Below, one piece after another: positions 1 through 12,600 of a stretch of 64,000 bases of DNA. The stretch comes from Phoronis australis (lineage: Eukaryota; Phoronida; Phoronidae). The stretch is from positions 35,958-99,957 of the forward strand of contig NMRA01000384.1 in NCBI GenBank assembly GCA_002633005.1, written 5' to 3'. The notes under the pieces are model-generated. The model was not told the origin of the DNA. It was given only the letters and a program-made list of their open reading frames with translations, and made no database searches. Every line of letters starts with the position of its first letter. Within the stretch, counting starts at the first letter, position 1. Made by a program: the position numbers and the translations under genes.

Positions 1-436
1 TTAAGTCAGATGGCTATTTCTGAATGAGTAAAACTCACTTGAGCAGAAGTGCAGAATATACATTTAACTGCAAGTTACTGAGATAACTTCCATAAATTAT
101 TTCTGGAGTCTGCAATGTGAAGTGGGAGAGTGCAAGACCAAATTTCTGTCTTAAGTCTTAAGTGACTTTTCCTGAAACAGACTCCAGTAATAAAAATAAA
201 TGACCAGGCTGTATTATGCTTTTGCTCAACTCCTTATATAAAAAGCATGATTACAAAAGATACAAAGTTATCTATCTTTCTTCCTTTCTAATCACAAGTT
301 TCAATACACTTCATTTTATACATCCTACCAAAGTCTACCAGACCAAGAATGATATATGCAACATAAGGACAATTCTTCGAAATCGAAACAAAAAAATCTG
401 TAAGCCGATACCCTACAATACTGACTCACAGGGCAC

Positions 437-442
437 TTTATT
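437..442 (-). terminator. Possible FKBP15 polyadenylation signal
   Basis: AATAAA on the minus strand about 90 bp past the stop codon. It fits a short 3' UTR, but the motif is common by chance in AT-rich DNA. Confidence 0.35.
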
Positions 443-531
443 TTATCCATACGCAACATTTCCTTGCTTGAAGTGAAGGACACAAAAAATCCGCCCTCCT
501 CAAATTGCCATCTGCTAATTGGATGATGCCA

Positions 532-606
532 TCAACTCAACCAGTCAAGATCATCATCATCATCCTCATCACCAAATAAGGGCGGTGGAGGCTTCTCCTT
601 CAAATC
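532..606 (-). CDS. FKBP15: FKBP15 last coding exon, third PLFG motif and stop
   Basis: Encodes [20 protein letters not shown] then DWLS and TGA (534-532). The ending matches the vertebrate FKBP15 C-terminus, Pro-rich then LFG, poly-Asp and DWL. Acceptor TTTTAG. Confidence 0.95.
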   Translation of the reverse strand, partial: DLKEKPPPPLFGDEDDDDDLDWLS

Positions 607-3600
607 CTAAAATGGAGGAAAATGTTATTTTTGTGGAAATCTCCAACAATTTCAAACACTTGTCTAAGTGAAAGCATCTATTGATTTTGTGTTATGCGTT
701 CAGAACCAGATGTTGAAGTCATTATGTATTGCAACTCCCAGCTAAACTAGCATCTAATAGATAAACTTTTAGTTGAACCCTGAACTAGAGCTCAACTTCC
801 TGCTGAAGTTTTAATTATGAACAAAGCACCAAATGAAGCTTTGATAACAGTTGAACTATCGGTTGAAACTTCAACTAGAGTTGAACTACCAGCTGAGGTT
901 TCAGCTAGTGTTGAACTACGGGCTGAGACTTCGACTAGAGTTGAACAAGCAACAGAAACTTCACCAACAAGCTGTGTCTGTTGAAAGTTCAGGACAGAGA
1001 GTTGAGCCTCAAATGCTCATTTCAGAGGCCCACATTCCAATGCTGTTATCACTGGCAGACACTCAAACATTGCACGGCCATGTCTCTGAGCTCAGTCTTA
1101 ACTGTGCAAGGGAGTGAATGAGAGCCTGGGTAATACGTGAAAATGATTTCCAGGGGTGTGCTAACGTTTTAAAATTTCAAGGACAAAACCACAAAATGCA
1201 GCTGCAAGAAATTGGTTTGATGAAAAGAAGTGGAAGAATCCCTCAAGACCCGAGCAAAGCTACCACCAGTCTTTCAAATTAAAACAAAAGAAATGTCCGC
1301 TTACTTTCGGCGTGTACGGAAAACAGCATCTATTGAGAACATTGACCAGAAACTTCCACTTACATCATCATCATCATCCACAGGTTTCTTCTTTGTCTTC
1401 AAGAAGTCAGCACCAAAAGTATCCTCCACTGTAGTGTCAGCACCAAATAAGGGCCTGAAGAAAAAATAAAATGTTCGTTGCAGTGTATCCACATTGAACT
1501 AAAATAATCTCTGCAACTCAGAGCTGTAGGAAAAATTTTCACAATCTTTCGAAGCAAGCCGCTAATTCAATGCCGAAAATGGAAATGACAACTGTGCTCA
1601 TTTTGGGGTTGAAAGGGTAAGTAGTCCGCATAGTGGCTTAGAATTTTGCAGATGGTTGTGAATCATAGGTGTTGTTCACACACGATAGGCCTTTTAAAAT
1701 TGACACTAGAGGTCAGTGAAATCAGTTCTTTGTGAACCCTGCTCTTAGTCATAGAACTGTCCCAGCTGGGCTGTGTAAGTAAACACTGCTTTATTATGGT
1801 TTATGGTCAAGGCTGAAAAGGTAAGTGTTTTATTACCCCCTGTGAATTTTGAATAGCCAAACCTCCAATGCTATTGATTTTCACACGACAACAGGATACT
1901 ACCCTTAACCATGATGGAAGTAGACACAATCTGTTACCAGTCTATATCCTACAGTCAGTGGACCATAACATCAGGTGACGGTCAGTAGTACAGTTATCAC
2001 TTCCATTTTCGGCAAATAAAGACTGAGATGTTCCCATCAAATGCTGTTTCCAACAGCAGTAGCATAGCTTTGTGTTCAATGTAAATAACAAATGTATTGA
2101 CATAGCATCTGAAATGAGTGCAAGTTGTTCTGTGGCAAAAGATGTTTAATGTACACGTACACCAAACTATAGTCACCTACTTAACACAGTAAGTCAAACC
2201 CGGGACAAAATGAAAATCAAATCAGGGCACATGATAGTCATAAATGGTGCAATAGTGATAAGACTACAATTACCAAGATGTCACATTACACACATTTTCG
2301 ACAGAATAAAAAATACAAGGTCTCATCAATTGACATTAACAGCCAGTAGCTTCATGAAGTGCTGGCTACATTGATTTCCTGCTGATCAAAAACTGGCAAT
2401 AGTTGAACAGTTTTTTCCTCACTGGCAAACAATGTATTTTTGTCAGATTTCCATCAGGATTTTCACTATAAGTTCACCCAAGCTATATGGATTTTACCAG
2501 AAGCTCATCAGCTTGCCTGAACGCTACAGTCGGAGTATTCAAAGGCAGTAGTAGCCGCCAGGAAAATGTTACGGTACAGGAATTTTTCACCCTGGCATCA
2601 TGTGAACATGATTTTTGATTCCGAAAGTGCCAGACAAAAATAACACATGGCTTTATACGTAACTCGAGTCAATTTACGGTATGACCACAAAGAATCTTCA
2701 CCAGTATTTAAAAAGTCACTTACATGTCATCATCGTCACCAAACAGAGGGTTGGACTGTTTCTGTTTAGGTGACGGCTTCTTCTCCGTAGTCTTTGATTC
2801 TATAACAAACGGGAGACAAGTAAAATAAAATTCCAACATCTGAGACAAAAATGACACAATCAGCGTCACCTGTCAAAACAATTGTTTTAATTGTTCTTCA
2901 GTATGGTGAATTCCCTTTCCCAAAGAGACATAATTAGACCACAAATTGGAATCAACTAAGGGAGCGTTTGCAACTACCACCATTTTGATGAGCATATCAA
3001 CCAGTAGCGTGCAGAAGTTTGGCGATGTCCGGGCAATTTCTTAAAGGTGCCCCCTCTCTACTCAAATGCATGGAACTTAGTGCTAAGTAAAGTAAGCAAA
3101 GATGAACCATAATACAGAAACTTGAATTTAACCTCAAACCAGTCACAGTTTATTCATAGTGATTGGATGCCCCACAAAGTTTATGCCTCGGGCCATTGGC
3201 CCCCCTTCTGCAAGGTACTGGTACAAACTGCAGGCTTTAAGGGGGAGGGGTCGGATGGGCATGCTGCTTTCGTACACAATGTCTGTCAGAATATAGTCTG
3301 GTTGTATTGTTTTGTTTTGTTATTCTGTTCGATTGGCATGACCCCTGAGTTAAGTACAGTGATGATGTAATTTGTTTACTACAAAATAGTGTGGAACTTT
3401 CTAGAAGACTGAGGTCAGAACAGTGATGATCTAATTTGTTTACTGCAGTATAGTGTGGAACTTTCTAGAAGACTATAGCATGACAGTGATCAATGCAGTC
3501 TGGAATATTCTAGAGACTAGTATGTGTTTGTAGAATGGTTGGGTAGATTCAGGAAAGTTCTAAAATGTGCTTGAATTGATGTAAAGTTCCAGAACAATGC

Positions 3601-6600
3601 ATTAGGCTATAAATACACAAGCACAGGTTTGTGTTAGTCAGATCAAGTCAGTTCAAGAAGAGATCAAGTCAGAGAGATCAAGTCGGGAGATCAAGTCAGG
3701 TCAAGTCAGTTCAAGAAAGTTAATCAGGAGAATTACAGTTGAGTTGCAGTGAAGAGAATCAGCAGTTACAGCGATAGTCAATAGAGAGCCAGGTATAGAG
3801 ACAGCACAGCAGGTTATTGAATCAACGAGTGTAACAGTTGCTGAACGTGTCTCAGAAGTTCATCACAAGTCAAGGCTTTGCAGCATTGGCTGGAGCATAA
3901 ACGGATATTACGTCGGACGTTTTGTTTGAGTAGGCTTGTGAACGTACGGTCGGGATTAATAATGGATTAACTCGAACCAGTCTTCAGTCAATCGTCGTAC
4001 CGAAAGCTATTAGCACCGGTCTGTAACAACCTGCGCCCACCCACACACGGGGAAAAACGTGACAATGTCCAATAACAGATGTCAACATTTTCAAATACTT
4101 GTTCACACCATAAATCTTGATAAAACAAGCAATAGCAGAATTGTTTTCAAAATCCAACCCTGCAAAAACACAACACTCCCGGAATTGTTTGAAAAACTTT
4201 TTAAAGCATATCAGAGTGCAAACCAACACCGGCATTCAACTTAGAACCACATGTCTAGCAGTTTCACAGATACAAAACATACACCTTACAAAAACATCAC
4301 CCTTTTTGTAGACTTTCAGGGGAAGGATGGGGCTTGGAAACAGCGTGTGGTTTGTATGCTCGCAAAAATGATGATAATTATGAACAGTCCCGAAAACGAA
4401 GAATCTACTGATTGCACACCAATAATGGTAGTCCACTAATTGGAGTCTTGTAAATGTAGTCTACTAATTGCATTCTTCTAATTGTAGTCTACTAATTGAA
4501 GTCCACTAATTGGAGTCTACTAATTGAAGTCTACTAATTGAAGTACACTGAAGTCCACTAATTGAAGTCCACTAATTGGAGTCCACTTCGAATTTTAACT
4601 TGATTGATGCAATTGTTTGTTTCTGGTTCTGACTTGGCCAAACTACCGCTATGAGAGACTTAGTTTTTTGTTTTCCCAAGGTTTACAAACAACAGAGCCG
4701 CAAGTGCTCAAAGTTGCACCAGTCCATACTCCGTGTCAGGTTAAATTAAATTTTCATCTGGTCAAAGTCTGTTGGATGATCGCTGGTCACTTATTAAGAT
4801 TTCCAAAAAAGCAAGTTATGTCCTACCAAAGCTTAACATGTTTGAGAACTCCTCATACCAGAAACAAAAATCCCATTCTTTTTTCAAAAAGTGACATGTT
4901 GTTACTGATAAAACAACTAAAGGCCCGTTCACACTAAGTGATTTGCCTGCAGTGCAACCGTTGAGCGATGACTCATTGCTAAGTTTGGACATGCCATCGC
5001 AGTTAGCAGACGTATCACTCGATCGTCAATGGTAGCTTAGCAATTTGTCTACGTGCAACGCAACTACAGCTCCATGCAGACAAATCGCTAAGAGCAGACA
5101 GGGCTTTAGAAATACTAGACTAACCTGCAGTGACCCCCTTGTCTCCAGTAATATGGGCTACTGAAGGCTGAATTTTGTCTTCACTTTCATCTAATGGAAC
5201 ACCTTTATCCCCAGTGATGTATGCCTTGGAGGGTATTATTGCATCTTCACTTGAATCCATTGGAAAACCCTTGTCCCCAGTGATCAAGCCCTTCGAAGGC
5301 GTTATTTCATCTTCATTTGCAGCCAATGGAACACCTCTGTCACCAGTGATGAAGGCCTTCGAAGGCATTATTTCATCTTCACTAGCAGCCATTGGAACAC
5401 CTTTGTCACCAGTGATGTGTGCCTTAGTAGGATCAATTGTTCCCTCATTTGAAGCCATAGGAACACCTCTATCCCCAGTAATGTATGCCGTAGATGGCTC
5501 TATTGTATCTTCAGCTGAAACTAGTGGAACACCTTTGTCACCTGTGATGTATGCTTTAGAAGGCTCTACAGTGTCTTCATTTGAAGCCATTGGAACTCCC
5601 TTATCTCCAGTGATGTACGCTTTAGAGGGCTCTATCATGTCTTCATCTGAAGCCATTGGAACTCCCTTATCTCCAGTTATATATGCTTTAGAAGGCTCTA
5701 TCGTGTCTTCATTTGAAGCCATTGGAACTCCCTTATCTCCAGTGACGTATGCTTTAGAAGGCACTATTGTGTCTTCAGTGGAAGCTATTGGAACACCTTT
5801 GTCACCAGTGATGTATGCTTTAGACGGCTTTATTGTTTCTTCAGAGGAAGCTATTGGAACACCTTTGTCACCAGTGATATATGCCTTAGAAGGCTCTATT
5901 GTGTCTTCACTTGAAGCGATTGGAATACCTTTGTCACCAGTGATATATGCCTTAGAAGGCTCAATTACATCTTCCACTGAACCTATTGGAACACCTTTGT
6001 CGCCAGTAATATGAGCTTTTGAAGGCTCAATAGCATTTTCTTTAACACCCACGCCATCTTCACTCTCATCATCATCTTCATCATCATCATGCTCTTCTAA
6101 ATCTTCTTCTACTTCTTCTTCTTCTTCTTCTTCCTCTTCATCTTCTTCATCATCTACGTCATCCTTCCCCTTAGTAACTAGCTTCAAGGTAACCATCTGT
6201 AACAACCCAAAAACATAATCAACAGACAAAAACAAAGGATACGTTGATGAGAAGAACTGCACCATCAGAACAACTCCAACAAGAATGAAATCTGTGGCTG
6301 AACAAAAGTAATTACAGGTAAAAATTCATTTACTACAAACTCGTTTGTTGTGGATGACTCAAATGCTTCCACCCTCATATAAGGGCCCTTTTCTACTTAC
6401 TTTGCTTTAGTGAGATTTTGTTGTTTTCCAAAAATAGTTGTGTGGATCTTAACACCAAATTTCTAATATTTAAGTCTTAAATAACTTTTCATGAAACAAG
6501 ACGACTGATTCAGAAGTTAATGTCTCACAACAGCCACACAACTACATAACGTGCTAGTCCCAGTACTTTGAGGGTTGGTTTTCTTCACAGTCTTTCAGAA

Positions 6601-9600
6601 ATTGATCAATAGCCTAAAATTAGTCTTAATTCAAACCATCACAACTAACTCAGTCAACACATAACAACAACACTACAAAAATGTCATGCTATTTGACTGC
6701 AAGATGCCATGCAGCACAGGGTTGTTGCTTGAGCGGGTAAAACAATATCAAAATTTAATAGCTTTGGTTAGTTATTAGGAGGAACTGATACTTGTTGTGT
6801 GTCCAGTAACACAGGCACTAGAAAACACTTGTCAACAACATTCACTTTTGCTAATTTGGACTAAAGAATCCGACTCTCAAATCCGATGAGTTGAGGTTAT
6901 AAACATCGACATGCTCAGAATGACTTGTTCTAAACCACAGTGAAACTGGATAGTGATGATTTGTAACAGAATATTACTTAAAATGAGATAATCCGTTAAA
7001 CTCTCTAAAATTCACAAACTCAGGTTGTCAAACACAATAGCCATTTTTGTTGAGACGAAACAGTTGTTTTGCCATGACTGGTTAACATCTCATCGAACAA
7101 TCTATTAGAAGCCTGATGCAGACAACTTCCCATCTGTTATCAAACTGGGTTTAATGCCACCATTACCCTGATTGTTTTAAAAATTCTCAAATTCTGGACG
7201 GTCTCTGAGAATTTGAGCAATGAAAACTCACGCAAAAATAGTCTGTAATTTGAGACGAGGGCGAATTTGGAATCTCCAATTCAGACAATGTGTTTTCAAC
7301 CTAGAGAGTGGGTAATTTTGCCATCTTTCCAGTGATTCTAGAATTTGGCACTGTCAATATTGCCTATTTCTAGAATTTGGGACCAACTCCGACTTTGAGC
7401 AAAATATTTTTCACCAAACCCATTAAGCTTTACTGGAGAATTAATTTCCGGACTCAGAAAAAAACTAACAGCTAGTTATTAATTGAGGCCTTAATAGGCG
7501 TATGAAGGTGTCAAGCCACGTTACCCAGTCTTTCTTCTGATACTTCATGTGCAAGGGTAAGTAAATGTGTGGACTGCACTTAAGAGTAGGGTTCATTGAA
7601 CTTGCACGTCAATTTCAAATGGTCTATTGTATGCAAATGGCNNNNNNNNNNNNNNNNNNNNNNNNNNNNNNNNNNNNNNNNNNNNNNNNNNNNNNNNNNN
7701 NNNNNNNNNNNNNNNNNNNNNNNNNNNNNNNNNNNNNNNNNNNNNNNNNNNNNNNNNNNNNNNNNNNNNNNNNNNNNNNNNNNNNNNNNNNNNNNNNNNN
7801 NNNNNNNNNNNNNNNNNNNNNNNNNNNNNNNNNNNNNNNNNNNNNNNNNNNNNNNNNNNNNNTTCATGAAAATCCGTTCAGGACTTTTGAAGATACAAAG
7901 GTAAGCGTAAAAAACTAAAATTTCCACTAGGGGGCACACCGGTTGTCGGATCCGTCCGAAAGTTCGCACATGCCGTCCCATTCATGAATGGAACATATGT
8001 GCCAAATTTCATGAACGTATGTCAAAGGGTTTTGGAGATAGAGCAGCGGACGCCGGACCCCAGACGCCGGACGGACGCCGCCCGGACGGACGGACGGACA
8101 GAGATGACGGCATAATGCGTCCACATATAAATATGTGGGCGCATAAAAATGTCATGCTATTTGACTGCATGATGCCATGCAGCACAGGGTTGTTGCTTGA
8201 GCGGGTAAAACAATATCAAAATTTAATAGCTTTGGTTAGTTATTAGGAGGAGCTGATACTTGTGTGTCCAGTAACACAGGCACTAGAAAACACTTGTCAA
8301 CAACATTCACTTTTGCTAATTTGGACTAAAGAATCCGACTCTCAAATCCGATGAGTTGAGGTTATAAACATTGACATGCTCAGAATGACTTGTTCTAAAC
8401 CACAGTGAAACTCGATAGTGATGATTTGTAACTGAATATTACTTAAAATGAGATAATCTGTTAAACTCTCTAAAATTCACAAACTCAGGTTGTCAAACAC
8501 AATAGCCATTTTTGTTGAGACGAAACAGTTTTTTTGCCATGACTGGTTAACATCTCATCGAACAATCTATTAGAAGCCTGATGCAGATAATTTACCCTCT
8601 GTTGTCAAACTGGGTTTAATGCCACCATTACCCGGATTGTTTTAAAAATTCTCAAATTCTGGACAGTCTCTGAGAATTTGAGCAATGAAAACTCACGCAA
8701 AAATAGTCTGTAATTTGAGACAAGGGCGAATTTGGAATCTCAAATTCAGACAATGTGTTTTCAACCTAGAGAGTGGGCAATTTTGCCATCTTTCCAGTGA
8801 TTCTAGAATTTGGCACTGTCAATATCGCCTATTTCTAGAATTTGGGACAAACTCCGACTTTGAGCAAAATATTTTTCACCTAACCCATTAAGCTTCACTG
8901 GAGAATTAATTTCCGGACTCAGAAAAAAACGAACAGCTAGTTATTGATTGAGGCCTTAATAGGCGTATGAAGGTGTCAAGCCACGTTACCCAGCCTTTCT
9001 TCTGATACTTCATGTTCAAGGGTAAGTAAATGTGTGGACTGCACTTAAGAGTAGGGTTCATTGAACTTGCACGTCAATTTCAAATGGTCTATTGTATGCA
9101 AATGGCATTCATGATTTACAATTGAAAAATTCTAAGCCACAAGTACGTGGAATAGTTACCCCTCCCCCCATCCAAAAAGTGAGACCATACTTATTACGAC
9201 AAGTGGTCTAACTCAAAAGTGTGTTCAGAGCGGTCCAATCAGTTATTGTTAATAGTCTGGAGGGTAATACAGTGTTATCCTCTGAATGTAGTGTAAAATT
9301 TGCTGGTACGTAACTACTCAAACAACAAGCCATATTGCACACACCTCACTTACAGGGGACACGGATTTTGTGAACCAATATCACCCCCCTTACTCAGCAG
9401 ACTACGAAACTGGATCTCAAAATCTGGGACCCCATATTGAATACCATTATATCGCGTCACTTACAAACAGTCCCTGGGATTCTAGCAGAAAAAATGGGTT
9501 AGGTGTATATTAGAAAAAGGTAAAAGATTGGATACGTGTCTTTGCCTCAGAATTGGAAAAAGATACCTAACATATCAATGTATAGTTTCATCATCACTAA

Positions 9601-12600
9601 ATATATACCGAATTTAACTGTATGAAATATTACCTCAATACTAAAGAAGGACCCATGTCATTAATATCATTTAATATGTATCATAATACAATTAAGATTT
9701 CCAGACCAACGTTGCTGAAACGCCGACCGACATGAATACCCAAATCATGAAAACCATACCCATATATATTGATGATGCATGGGTACCTACACCAACAGTG
9801 AAGGACCCCGGAAAAGAGTGTCACTCAGTTAAAGGAAAGGGACAACCTCTCCCACGTGCACACTTAATACATTTAGATTACCTACAGCAGAGCCTATACC
9901 TGGTAAAAGAACATTGCACAATAAATACATTGTAGATGCATTTAGTTAGTTGAACTGGCAGATTTTAAAGACCCTTGTATACTAACTTAACTCCAGCATG
10001 AAAGAAGCATCGATGTAAACCATTCACATCACCTTCAGTAACATTGAAGTAAACAGTAGGTGACACAGTAGGTGTCGTCATCGAAGTAACCCTGATAGCA
10101 GTGGCCCCTACTGATAATTTCGGTGAGACCGAAACATCGACGCTCCGCCAACAAATCCACCAGGGTTTACTGCAAAGTTAACTGGCGCTGTTAACCTTGA
10201 TTCAGGACCAAAGTTAACTGTTCATAATGACCGTAACTCTCCACAACTATCGACACTAGTATGAAAGGGCCTTAAAACACTAGGTAAACAGCAATTTCAG
10301 CAAGATAAAAACTGCTATGGAGTGGGCAGGCACAACCGACTCAGTTTAAAAAAAAAACAGACCACAACCAACCAAATGCTTTTTTGGCCTTGCCCGCCAT
10401 TGTGTGTCATCACCCGTCATTTTTGCCGAATAAGCTGTCATGATGGAAAATGATGTTTTGTAAAAATACTGTTGGCGCGTTGTGATTTTTTTTAAAATCT
10501 TGATACAGAGAACAAAATGTTCAATACCTGGAGTTAACCCCAGAATGCTCTAGAAAGCATTATATTTGCTGGGTGCATAGTGTAAATCACAAGACAATTA
10601 TTAGTAGATCATTACCAGCAATATTGAAACCGTGAACTGCGCATGCGCGAAAATCACTCAGTTAGCCCCCTTCAGGATACATGGGATTCGCAGAAAACAC
10701 AGCGTGAGGGTCTTATTTGTGAATCAATCACATTTGCCGATAGCACATAACATAGATAAGTATTTTGTTAAAAACGTGGCCAAGTTTCATCAAAATTGGA
10801 AAAAAATTTATGTTTAACATGGTATGGTCAAAGTTTTGGCTTATTTTGTCGCTTCGATCAGTGGAATCGCCGCTAAAAACCCGAAAGTGCATGTGAGAAA
10901 ACGATAATTTTCGACCAAGCCTTTCATGTGCGGTTAGTTGCCGATAGACCCAACAGATGTCAGTATAATCAAGATTGAAATGCAAGAGTTTGAAGAAAAT
11001 TAGACAAAATTTTGTATTTAACATGGGGTCGCCGAAAATTGCCAATTTTGGCCTTTTGATATCAGTTTATCATCATAGACTACCATTAGTGGGTCTAGTT
11101 AATTCGAAGTTTTTGGTTAAATCACTGATAATATCCACACCAGTATACTAATAAACGTTTTCTCTATATATAGTAGTTTGATTCCAAAGCAATAAGTAGT
11201 GCGTACAACAGAAATTGGCCCTTGACCGGCCCGGCCCATAGTAGTATGGGAGCTAAAATTCAGCGTAAAACTCACCTGAGATGTTTACGATCCACTTTAG
11301 GGAAAAAAAACCTCGTTGTACCTAACAATAATTTGTTTCCGAGTACTTCGGGCATGGTTTAAAATTGAAAGGGGCCAGTACAAGTTGAATTTATGAGAAT
11401 TGTATCGTTGCATTGCGAACTGAAAACTAGTCGATTGAGGTAGTGCGAGATCAGGCAACGAGTAAGGACAGCTTTGATTTGCTTACAAGTGGTGGCTCAT
11501 GATATTGGCCAGACATCTGTAATAATATGTTTTGTCTTTCCTTTTTAACGGAATATATTTGAACTTTGGTAATTTTGGGCTACAAAATGTAGAACAACCT
11601 TTCTGGTGCTTCTCTCCAGTGAGACACACGGAGAGTGAAGCGCTAACTGGTTCATAAGCGATGACCTAGTTTACGCAGAGAACCTGGCGGATGACCTAGT
11701 TTACGAATTGCTGGTAATGTTCTGAATTCAAAACGTCTTCGCCTATCCCCAGTTTGTCAACCCTTTACTGAAAACACAATGCACCTGATGATTACACACA
11801 GGAAGCACGATCACATACCTTAATGGTATTCAACATGGCAGTTAACACCTGCTGTCCCGTGTACGACTCGCTCGCCTGGAACTGAGCTCGCAACGTCTGG
11901 AACACGTTGTTCATGACCTTCTTTACCTATTAGCAGAAACAAAAACACTCAAACATAAAGTTGTAATAGAGAAAATAGAGAATGAATCACTTTCTAAGAG
12001 ATAAATTTACTTGGTGATTCTCTAGTTTCCCAATGCCATTGACAGACGATGAACAAATTTCTAGAATAATGCTATAAGCCGCAGATCATTGCCCATTGAA
12101 AAAATCTGTGATCGATTCAAATGTTTCCAAATACAACTAACTTTAAGTCAAATGCTTGTTGCTTAGCGATTGTCTTGGCAATGGCCACAAATAAAGAATA
12201 GCAAACGCATGGGCATCGCAGCATTTTGGAATGATGGTAGCTCACCGCCATGACAAAATAGGTCAACCATCTGCCACGGTCATAACTAGGTCAATCATCT
12301 GCCACCGTCATAACTAGGTCAATCATCTGCCACAGTCATAACTAGGTCAATCATGTGCCACGGTCATAACTAGGTCAATTATCTGCCACGGTCATAACTA
12401 GGTCAATCATCTGCCATGGACATAACTAAATGAGTACCTAAGTCATGTCTGCTTTACAACAATGCCTGCTTCAATCTACAGTATTGTGATTGTTAAAACT
12501 TTGGATTGACCAGGCTTAACATGAAACCTGCGGGACTTTTCGTGTGAACTTCGAACCATTAGAAACTTGGCCCGTGCCACTGGTGCGTGTACTCAGTCAA

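Larger units (their letters stand above)
6197..11818. other. Long FKBP15 intron between exons 25 and 26
   Basis: No gene found. It contains the 0.96-kb duplication (6677-7641 and 8145-9105), the 221-base gap and the hairpin-ended element. It also has a diverged two-copy repeat near 10735-11060, with TTGCCGATAG and a TTTAACATGG block in each copy. Nothing recognised between 9110 and 10730. Confidence 0.6.

Noticed and set aside
5175-6014. 279-codon plus-strand ORF as a separate gene
   Set aside because: It is the antisense of the FKBP15 repeat exon, whose splice sites, phase and flanking similarity fix the minus strand as coding.
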